Source: Microcoleus sp. EPA2 (GTDB taxonomy: Bacteria > Cyanobacteriota > Cyanobacteriia > Cyanobacteriales > Microcoleaceae). From it: DNA of 64,000 nt. The stretch is from contig JAHRFD010000004.1 in the NCBI GenBank assembly GCA_020882975.1, forward strand, positions 1 through 64,000, read 5' to 3'. The position numbers and the translations under genes were made by a program. Positions 47,701 through 55,700 of the stretch are shown piece by piece. Numbering within the stretch: the first letter of the stretch is position 1; each line of letters starts with the position of its first letter. Under the pieces are notes generated by a model. That model saw only the letters and a program-made list of their open reading frames with translations, searched no databases and was not told where the DNA came from.

Positions 47701-48023
47701 ATTCCTATCCTTATAATGGTGGTACTCATAATTTGGAGGCTTTGTGGGCGAATTTGCCAGTGGTAACTAGATCCGGCGACCAATATCTTTCGCGGATGGG
47801 TTATGCTTTTCTCAAAAGTGCAAATCTGGATGTGGGCGCGGCTTGGAGTTGGGAAGAATACACGCAGTGGGGAGTTAAGTTTGGGCGAGATGCTAGTTTC
47901 CGAAATGCGGTGAAAGAACACTTGATTAAATCTAAACAGCCCGAACATCTTGCACCTTTGTGGAATCCTCAGAAGTTAGCAAGGGAAATGTATGAAGTGT
48001 TTCAACAACTGTTAACTAAATAA
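44757..48023 (+). CDS. TPR protein with O-GlcNAc-transferase-like (GT41/SPINDLY) C-terminus
   Basis: About 1088 residues. The N-terminal two thirds holds around 14 tetratricopeptide repeats in two blocks (YHKSLEFNGEDAEVYKTLAEV and similar), split by a Ser/Glu/Asn-rich linker at about 200-280. The C-terminal third has the GT41 features RIGFLSKHFRRHSVGW, YPASLCVSWLGFDAPY, KFVGQTKTEEEH and DSYPYNGGTHNLEALWANLPVVTR. Family members transfer sugars to protein Ser/Thr; bacterial targets are mostly unknown. The frame is open to a TTG at 44673. GTG 44757 or ATG 44769 are likelier starts. Confidence 0.9.
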   Translation: MVEQMIAESLVNLEAAQTYFQKANRLKDTGRLDEAIAHYHKSLEFNGEDAEVYKTLAEVYALQGEFEKAIDSCHLAVKFNPSFAPAYLTMGNALHSQNKLEMAIEAYLQALKIQPEFAEASANLGSMYYKLGQLSEAEKSYQTAIAINPDLCSVRLMLGSVLHYQGKLDAAIACYQKVLEMQPEDASTAEKLSDLLKQKEQENTPSNFLELEPESHPEQGVTVNKDEGYGLQPSSINLPPSETNDNLNSSFTNPAEVSEQVSQLNVPNNDEVASFKEVEHYKNLAEDCLVKGKVTEAIAACHLAIKTRPDYIHAYVTLGNALQAIGKLEAAIRSYSHALELRPNFAEVRANIGSMYFKMDRLEEAIAHYEAAIVLSPNLAGAHWNLGKVYHKYGNIEAAIACFQRTSELNPQLVGADFHFNLANRLFTQGKRDEAIESYLKAIAIKPDWAEAYANIGSARSQQGNLDAAITYYQKAVELKPELEVLHSNLANSFLQQGKYELAVTSYQNALKIKPDWADVHANLGNALSMLGKLEEAQASYQEALVFKPNWAEVYCRMGHIQKQDKPLEAIANFEKAIEFNPKFSEAHQQLCDLLSHSTNLAGARRVADNYCEHCGEQVPVMSATAYVFSYLQSGVSQQALQKLEEIEALSYEKIETFTNIELKLLYEIFLFAVSHLRDNREKNASFYRLVANEYYKKVLPPRQSIDRIKPVNYHTNQKPLRIGFLSKHFRRHSVGWCSEALIRELSRITPHVHLYVTGKLNKDEVTQRFEDMAGKFYWPKKYPNGFADGGEILAEVRQDDLDVLIDLDSMTVPTNVEVLHQYPASLCVSWLGFDAPYISDNHYFLCDEHTHPAGVEKHYLEQLVRLPSCSVAIGALESISVNREAIRTSLGIGVDQMTYLCVAPGRKTNPEMVRAQVKILKEVPDSLLIRKGQGDPEVIHSTYREECDIQGVDFTRIKFVGQTKTEEEHRAIYYVADVLLDSYPYNGGTHNLEALWANLPVVTRSGDQYLSRMGYAFLKSANLDVGAAWSWEEYTQWGVKFGRDASFRNAVKEHLIKSKQPEHLAPLWNPQKLAREMYEVFQQLLTK

Positions 48024-48032
48024 CTCATACTT

Positions 48033-48101
48033 GGTAGCAATCGCTTTAGTTAGCTTGGCAAGCTGTTAGCTATTCCACGACTAAAGTTATTGCTACAAAC
48101 C
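48033..48101. repeat. Interrupted inverted repeat between convergent genes
   Basis: GTAGCAATCGCTTTAGT and ACTAAAGTTATTGCTAC pair with about two mismatches, enclosing AGCTTGGCAAGCT. It may serve as a two-way terminator for the convergent TPR and diguanylate cyclase genes. The ACTAAAGT motif also occurs at 16371. Confidence 0.6.
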
Positions 48102-48110
48102 ATTTATGAA

Positions 48111-51100
48111 CTACTGATTAATCCCTACTCGATCGCGCCCGCTAGACTTAGCTTGATAAAGCGCTTTATCCGCCGCTTCTATCAGCATTTTAGGTGAGTT
48201 TTGACCTTCGGAAATGCTAGCAACTCCCAAGCTCAGAGTCACGCAATCGCTGACAACCGACTTGATGTGGGGAATAGCTAAAGCTTTAACACGGCTGCGG
48301 ATTGCTTCAGCAACTGTCCGCGCCCTAACCAGGTCTGTATTTGGCAAAATTACCCCAAATTCTTCGCCACCGTATCTAGCAGGCAAATAAAGCTGTTCTG
48401 GAGATATTTCTGCACAAGTATCTCCGATCGCCCGTGCCACTTGTTGCAAACAAGCATCCCCCGCTTGATGCCCGTAATTGTCGTTGTAAAGTTTAAAACA
48501 GTCAATGTCGCACATAATCAAAGATAGTGGCTGGGAACTACTACATTGCTCCCATTCTCTGTTCAAAACTTCGTCAAAGCGGCGACGATTTCCTAGTTGA
48601 GTTAGACTGTCCAAATTCACCAAGCCATCTAATCTTTGATTGGCTGCTGCTAACTGCTGGTAAAGTAAAGATTGTTCGATCGCGATCGCCAATTGAGTAG
48701 CCAACTGACTCAGTAAATCCACATCAAACTGTTGCCACTTACGAGGTCCCGAACAGTGGTGGGCGATTAGCAAACCCCACAATTTCGGTATATGACAAGA
48801 AGCATTACCCTCCCTTGGTTCTATTCCCTGCTGTAGGATAGGAACCACCAAATTCGCCTGCACCTGACACTCCTTCAAAAAATTAACGTGACACTCATCC
48901 AAACCCGCAGCTTGAATATCCTCAACAGCTCGAATTCTGCCTTTCAAATACTGTCCGATATAAGAATGCGCAAAACAACAATCATCAAAAACCCTCCCCA
49001 AAAGTGGTATCCATTCTTCCCCAACCGACTCCACCACCACATCTCCATTCCAATCAGGTCGAAAGCGGAAAACGATCGCTCGATCTGTTGCTAAAAACTC
49101 CCGCACTTCCGCTACCGTAGTATTGAGGATATCTTGGAGGTCTAGGGAAGAACGGATGCGCGATTGAATCTGCGCAATTAGGCGTTCCCGTTCTACCTGC
49201 TGTCGCAGGGCAACTTGAGCTTGCTTGCTTTCTGTAATATCTCGACCTTCCGGCAATAACAATACAACTTGACCAGTTTCATCGGTTACTGGTTTCAGGG
49301 AAAAATCTATAATTGCCGTCCGATTTGTACCTTTAAACTCAACTTCATAGCGGACTAATTCACCTTGTGCCGAGCGAGAAATTGCTTGTTTTAACTGTTC
49401 TTGAATTTCCTGAACCCCTCCCCACCAAGGTCCTTGCCAAAATGGAAGATTAGCCACATCCCGCAGATTAATTCCTGCAAAATCTAGAGAAGTTTGGTTA
49501 GCCTCTAACAAAGTACCATCCGGTTTCAAGAGACTGACAAATTGGAACGAAGAATCAAAAATTGCCCGAAAACGTCTTTGACTATCTCCCAACATTGCCG
49601 TCACCTTAGAGCGAGAGGTAATATCACGGAAGCGCCATACCCTGCCAATAATATTGTGTCCTACTCTAATAGGCTGAGTATAGCGTTCAAAAGTGCGACC
49701 ATCCTTAAATTCTAGAATATCGCAGATTTCAGCTTCAGCATGGTTATAAATTTCTTTAATTCGGCAGATAAAAGCTTTGGGGTCTTTAACTTGTTGAGTG
49801 AGAAAAGCCAAGCGCATCCTGCGATCCATTGAGTTTTTAATTTCTTCGCTAATGCCCCACATTTTGACTAGGTTTTCATTAAAACTAATCATTTCTCCTG
49901 CTGTAGTGACAGCCAAAATACCATCTGCTGTCGCTTCCAAAGTCGCGTGCAAAATAGAACGCGACCTCTCTAATTCTGCTTCTAGTAATTTACTTTCTGT
50001 CAGGTCTCGCACGGCTTTAACCTGAAGTAATCGACCTTCATATAATACGAACTTGCTGCGAACATCAGCCGGAAAAGTTGTCCCGTCTCGCTTGATAAAA
50101 ACAGTTTCGCAGATTGTATTGCTGGCTGCTGAAATCATTTGTGGTGCTTGTTTATAAGATTGTGGCGACAGCAGTTCCAACAAACTCATCCCCGCCATTT
50201 CCTGCGGTTTGTAACCGAATAACTCAGCAAAATTTTTGCTGACATTCAAAATTGTGTCACGGTCTGCGATGGCAACAGCTTCAAAATAAGCTTCACATTC
50301 TAGCAGGTAATCAGTGGCGGTTTTGCGGTTAATTTTTTCCGGCAAACTCTCATTTTTTATTAGTTGTTGAAGCTGCATATTGGCTGAGTACAAAGCAGTC
50401 ATAGCCTGCCTGTACATTCCCGTGCGTTTTTCTACTCTTTCTTTCAGTCGATCGCGCGATTCTCGCAGTCTTATTTCTACTTGCTTTAACTCTGTAATAT
50501 CTACTGAAAAAACTATGACACCTGCTACTTTACCTGCACTGTCGTGGTAAGGTATTTTGTCAGTGCGCACCCAGCATTTTTGACCGGAGACAGTGGGCAA
50601 TTGGTGAATTTTGCCTAATCGGGGAACGCCGGAATTAATTACTTGTAAATCTTCTAAATAATATTGCTCTGCTTCGTCGGGATAGATTTCATAAAATGAT
50701 TTACCTTCTAATTGCTCTGGAGGCAAACCTCTAGATGCTGCTGCCACTTTGTTAATTCGCAGCAAATGGCTTTCGGTATCTTTGTACCAAATCATGGCTG
50801 GTATGGAATCCAGAATAATTTGCTGTTCTTGCTGCTGCTGTCGAATTTCTGCCTCTATTTGTTCTTTTTTAAATATTTTTTCGGTCAGTTTTTGATTGGC
50901 TTTAGTGAGTTCTACTGTGCGTTTTTCTACTCGTGCTTCTAGTTTTTCGTAAAAATCATTCAGCAAGTTTTGCTGCTGTTCCCGTCGCGTCAATTCAATT
51001 TTTGATCTTTCACTGATTGACAAACTTGTTGAGACAAAATCTGCTAATATTTTGGTGATATACTGTTCGTCTTCCGTCCACTCACTGTCACAAGCACCAC

Positions 51101-52061
51101 GCTCAATATTGACAATTCCTACCATTTTACCAGCCAACATAATTGGTACGTTTAATAGGGAAGTAATACCTCGATCGGAAAAATAAAGACCCGCTAATTC
51201 TCGCGTTCTGGGATCGTTGGTTGCAGCCACGGCTGCGATCGTACTTTCGGACTTCAACGCTCGAAAATAAGCCGGACAGTCTGCTGCTGTGACAATTATT
51301 TGTACGAAATGGAGTCTGGTATTTTGTTCGTAAAGATCCATACAGTGAAGTTGGGTGCGGTCTTCGCTGTACAGCCAAATGCTAGCTCGATCGCATTTTA
51401 CAACATTCACAGCCGTTTCCGTGATTTCTCGGATAAATTCTTCTACATTTTTCTTTTCAGCAGCTTGACTTTTGGCTAATTTGGCGATCGCCTGAGTTTG
51501 ATTTCGCCAAATTTCCTGAGCTTTTGCCTCTGGTGTTAGATATGTTGGTAATGTAATTTCTTCGCAAACCAGCAGTACGCTTGGCAGTTGAAAATTTTCA
51601 AAGGAATTATTACTATTTTTGACTATTTCCCAGGCTGGTTCTGGCAAAGTTAATGCAGTTGCTTTTACCCAGATTTTTCTACCATTTTTGCAAGTCAAAC
51701 TGCATTCCCAAGTCTTCCTTTTTTGGCTATAACCACTATCTTCTGGTTGTACAAATTCGGCAAATTCTGCGTGCAATTTACCTGGATTTTGGCTTTCAAA
51801 TATGTTAAAAATTGAATGAGAAACTAATTCCTGGGCTCTGTAACCCAGGACAGATGCACCGAACTGATTGAGCGAAAATACTCTTCCCAAAGCGTCGAGA
51901 ACGAAGTAAATGCCTGGGAAATTATCGTAAAGATTACGATACCAATTGCCTTCAATTTCTCGAATGCACGAAATTTTAGATGTTCCGAGTTCGTTCCCCA
52001 TGCAGATGACATGAGAATTGTTTGTTTCTGGGTTAATTGAATGATTATTGTTAGCAAACAC
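48111..52061 (-). CDS. PAS-rich cyanobacteriochrome diguanylate cyclase
   Basis: 1316 residues with no membrane span. Order: PAS (about 35-160), GAF (about 205-345), coiled linker, four PAS domains (about 410-960), a GAF domain (about 985-1140) and a GGDEF domain at the C-terminus. The last GAF has the bilin motif C1057-H1058 in GLDECHVNFL and an upstream DXCF, D-C-C1029-F in FDDCCFAHSY, so it is a DXCF-type cyanobacteriochrome. The output has DIDCFKLYNDNYGHQAGD and GGEEF near residue 1232, intact for c-di-GMP synthesis, without an RxxD inhibitory site. Light-controlled diguanylate cyclase is the prediction. Confidence 0.92.
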   Translation of the reverse strand: MFANNNHSINPETNNSHVICMGNELGTSKISCIREIEGNWYRNLYDNFPGIYFVLDALGRVFSLNQFGASVLGYRAQELVSHSIFNIFESQNPGKLHAEFAEFVQPEDSGYSQKRKTWECSLTCKNGRKIWVKATALTLPEPAWEIVKNSNNSFENFQLPSVLLVCEEITLPTYLTPEAKAQEIWRNQTQAIAKLAKSQAAEKKNVEEFIREITETAVNVVKCDRASIWLYSEDRTQLHCMDLYEQNTRLHFVQIIVTAADCPAYFRALKSESTIAAVAATNDPRTRELAGLYFSDRGITSLLNVPIMLAGKMVGIVNIERGACDSEWTEDEQYITKILADFVSTSLSISERSKIELTRREQQQNLLNDFYEKLEARVEKRTVELTKANQKLTEKIFKKEQIEAEIRQQQQEQQIILDSIPAMIWYKDTESHLLRINKVAAASRGLPPEQLEGKSFYEIYPDEAEQYYLEDLQVINSGVPRLGKIHQLPTVSGQKCWVRTDKIPYHDSAGKVAGVIVFSVDITELKQVEIRLRESRDRLKERVEKRTGMYRQAMTALYSANMQLQQLIKNESLPEKINRKTATDYLLECEAYFEAVAIADRDTILNVSKNFAELFGYKPQEMAGMSLLELLSPQSYKQAPQMISAASNTICETVFIKRDGTTFPADVRSKFVLYEGRLLQVKAVRDLTESKLLEAELERSRSILHATLEATADGILAVTTAGEMISFNENLVKMWGISEEIKNSMDRRMRLAFLTQQVKDPKAFICRIKEIYNHAEAEICDILEFKDGRTFERYTQPIRVGHNIIGRVWRFRDITSRSKVTAMLGDSQRRFRAIFDSSFQFVSLLKPDGTLLEANQTSLDFAGINLRDVANLPFWQGPWWGGVQEIQEQLKQAISRSAQGELVRYEVEFKGTNRTAIIDFSLKPVTDETGQVVLLLPEGRDITESKQAQVALRQQVERERLIAQIQSRIRSSLDLQDILNTTVAEVREFLATDRAIVFRFRPDWNGDVVVESVGEEWIPLLGRVFDDCCFAHSYIGQYLKGRIRAVEDIQAAGLDECHVNFLKECQVQANLVVPILQQGIEPREGNASCHIPKLWGLLIAHHCSGPRKWQQFDVDLLSQLATQLAIAIEQSLLYQQLAAANQRLDGLVNLDSLTQLGNRRRFDEVLNREWEQCSSSQPLSLIMCDIDCFKLYNDNYGHQAGDACLQQVARAIGDTCAEISPEQLYLPARYGGEEFGVILPNTDLVRARTVAEAIRSRVKALAIPHIKSVVSDCVTLSLGVASISEGQNSPKMLIEAADKALYQAKSSGRDRVGINQ

Positions 52062-52250
52062 TTTTAAATTAACTCAATTGTAATTAAATTTACTTACTCT
52101 GGTTCAACTTTTTTATGAAACAAAGTCAAACCTATTTTTACAATAAAGCTGCTTAGCTGTAACAAATTTACAACTCTGTCCCTGGGGACGTTTGCGATTC
52201 CCAATCCCAGCCCTGTGTTAGTTTACGCTCATCAAAGGTTTTAAATATAT

Positions 52251-52700
52251 ATGATAACACTGAAATATCTATTGTTGGGATTAACCGACCTGGGTTTTGG
52301 GTTAGGGTATGTACCGGGTTTACGGATGAACCGGGCTGCGATCGCTATTGTTGGGTCAGGTTTTATGGTGGCTTTAGGCATAGTTAATCTCAAAACCGCC
52401 TGGGACGCGATCGACCCAAGTACCATCGTTTTTTTACTCGGAATGATGATTATTAATTCTACCTTGGGAGCATCCGGCTTTTTTTAACTAGCATTAGAGT
52501 TTTTGACTCGCTTTACTCGTTCTCCTTTCAATATTTTACTCGCTGTTACTTTTGGTAGCGGTATATTATCAACATTTTTTCTAAACAACACCACAATAGC
52601 CACAAAATCAGGTAATAATTTGACTTTTCAGGAACATTTTAGCTTTGGACTCCTACTAACCTTGGTTACTTTGGCGATTGCTTATTTTTGGCTCTACTAA
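52251..52700 (+). pseudogene. Broken anion permease (SLC13/ArsB-NhaD type)
   Basis: The frame reads as an ion-transporter N-terminus (PGLRMNRAAIAIVGSGFMVAL, DPSTIVFLLGMMIINSTLG) until TAA at 52485-52487. It then continues in the same frame with LTRFTRSPFNILLAVTFGSGILSTFFLN, another family segment. Family members usually read GFFQLAL at this point, so a CAA-to-TAA change is likely. After FLNNTTIA it jumps to LTFQEHFSFGLLLTLVTLAIAYFWL, the usual C-terminal end. Several hundred middle residues are therefore deleted. Non-functional as a transporter. Confidence 0.85.
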
Positions 52701-52702
52701 AC

Positions 52703-55700
52703 TTATTTGTTGTCACCATAGGCGATCGAAAAACTGGAAATTTTCCAAGGGGATATTTGGAAACCTTTCCCATCCTCTGATTTCTCTGGTAAAGTTGTCG
52801 GTTGTTCTAACAAGTTCACTGACTGACTAATCGCCAAACTCAAATCGCTCTCTAATTCTAACCGAGCCTCTTTACCCTGGGATTCATAACACCGTAAAAT
52901 CCACAAGTTAGCATGGTCTTCCGACTGTTTGAAAGCCATCAAAACTAAGTTGTCGGCTGACAAATCCAGGAATTTACCTACAGTCGGCAAAGTGCGGTGG
53001 TGATTTTCCTCTAACTTGGGAAATACCTTGACTAATAGTGGCAAATTCAATTCATATCCCTGTCGTACAGTACCAGCATCTTGCCAATTTCCGCGGTGAG
53101 GATAAACTCCACAAGTAAATTCATGAATGCCGATATCAGCTTGTGCATCGGGCCAAGTCGAACTCCTGAGTAATGTGAGGCGAATTTGATTTGGTTGAAG
53201 GTCGCAACCATATTTACAATCATTCAGTATGCTTACTCCAAAATCATCATTACTGATATCTGTCCACCGTAAGATCGGCACTTCCCACTTGGCTTTTTCC
53301 GCCGCAGTCTGCGGTTTAGTTGTGCGCTCGATCGCACCTCCGGGAATTTCGCACGTTGCCAAATCTGCTTCTACATTTAACCCAAAGGCTGCTTTTACTA
53401 AAACCTGCTTTTCTTGCCAATCTACCACTGTTTTAATTTTCAGCACTGGCGAACCAATTTCTACTATATAATCTTGGTAAAATTCCGATTTACCAATTTG
53501 TCTGACTACACGCAAACTCTGCCGTATTTCTCCCTGGGATATCCAGGTAACATCTTTCAGTATCGGCGCTGCTAATGGATGTTTTGCATAATTTGGATCG
53601 ATGTTCCAAGCGTCCCAATATTGACCGCTATCTTGAAATGATTGCAGTTGATTCCCTCCAGCTCCATTCAAGACTTCCCTATCATTTAGTTTATCCCAAA
53701 TACTCGATAAATTTCCAGTTTCGCTGTCTACTTTTACTCGAATAAATTCATTTTCTAGCAGCATTATTGGAGGGACAAAAGGAGTTTCTTGACAAACACC
53801 CTCGTTTCGTGCAATATTAGTTGTAACCTCACCTAACCATGTCTGATTGTAGTTTTCTGGTAAGGGCGACGAATTTTCAAGGGTTTCAGCAGCTTCGGGA
53901 CAGAGCCAAAACACCCGGTAGCCGACTGAGGGGAGATTATTTGCCAAAAATAACAGTGTAGATTGTGGTTGTGGTCGATCGCACTGTTGAATTTGCGTAG
54001 TCAGCCGTTGTCCTGACAAGTCATAAATCGCCCAAGTGGTAGCAGCGGAATCGGGAAGGGATAAAGAGACAACTTCCGAACGCGACCAATTGAGGGAGTT
54101 AAAGATTAAAATCGGTTGAGCATCAGGTTGGGGTGGAGAAGGCAGAGAAATTTGACTGGCGATCGCATCCAAAGATGTTAGCACAATTGAACGACAAGTG
54201 CGATCGACCTCAGCCCATCCTAGATTAGCATCAGTATAAACTTGGGCGATCGAAGAACCAGGCAAAATATCATGAAACTGGTTAAATAAAACTTTTTTCC
54301 AGGCTATTTCTAATTCAGACTTCGGATAAATCGCACCCGCGCCAATCGTGGCGAGGGAAGACAGCAACTCAGCTTGGTAAAGCAACTCCTCACAGCGGCG
54401 ATTGTAACGCTTTTGCTCCGCGTGAGTTGTGTAACAACCTCGGTGGAATTCCAGGTAAAGTTCATCTTTCCACAGGGGAAGAAGAGGAAGCCTCGAAACA
54501 TCAGTTTGAGACAGGGAAATTTCACCCAAATTAGCAGATTTAGCCGCAGCCGAATTGTCTCCCATCGAAACAGCGACTGGAGACAGGGAAGTTTCACCCA
54601 AATTAGCAGATTCAACCACAGCCGAATTGTCTCGCATCGAAACAGCGACTGGAGACAGGGAAGTTTCACCCAAATTAGCAGATTCAGCCGCAGCCGAATT
54701 GCCAATTTCACCCTGTTTCAAAATTGGCGGCTTTTCCCCCATCGAAACAGCGACTGGAAACTCGGAAATTTCACTCAAATTAGCAGATTCAGCCGCAGCC
54801 GAATTGTCTCCCATCGAAACATCGACTGGAAACTCGGAAGTTTTACCCAAATTAGCAGATTCAGCCACAGCCGAATTGTCTCGCATCGAAACATCAGCTT
54901 GAGACTCGGAAGTTTTACCCAAATTAGCAGATTCAACCACAGCCGAATTGCCACTTTCACCCTGTTTCAAAATTGCCGCATTGTCTCCCATCGAAACAGC
55001 GACTGGAAACTGGGAAATTTCACCCAAATTAGCAGATTCAACCACAGCCGAATTGCCACTTTCACCCTGTTTCAAAATTGCCGCATTGTCTCCCATCGAA
55101 ACAGCGACTGGAAACTGGGAAATTTCACCCAAATTAGCAGATTCAGCCGCAGCCGAATTGCCAATTTCACCCTGTTTCAAAATTGGTGGCTTTTCCCCCA
55201 TCGAAACATCGACTGGAGACAGGGAAGTTTCACCCAAATTAGCAGATTCAGCCGCAGCCGAATTGTCTCCCATCGAAACAGCGACTGGAAACTCGGAAAT
55301 TTCACTCAAATTAGCAGATTCAACCGCAGCCGAATTGCCAATTTCACCCTGTTTCAAAATTGGCGGCTTTTCCCCCATCGAAACAGCGACTGGAAACTCG
55401 GAAATTTCACTCAAATTAGCAGATTCAACCACAGCCGAATTGTCTCGCATCGAAACATCAGCTTGAGACTGGGAAACTTCCGGCGAAAACTGACTCTCAA
55501 TCAACGCCAAATAATCCACAGCCTTCGCAAACTCCAACCTCGGAAAAAAAGGCGACAATTCCCAGCGTTTAGCAACCTCCAACATATCACGAGTCGGGCC
55601 GCCACCGTGGTCGCCAACTCCCGGTAGCCAAACAGCAGATTGCAAACCCGTTTTAATTTGCCAATCAAAAAGATGATTCGCCATTTTCACAGATTCGATG

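Noticed and set aside
54374..55627. 417-codon open frame antisense to the alpha-mannosidase (and other long frames at 54555-55466)
   Set aside because: The openness is a by-product of the stop-free tandem repeat. Outside the repeat the frame is not protein-like, and the sense frame has full GH38 motifs.
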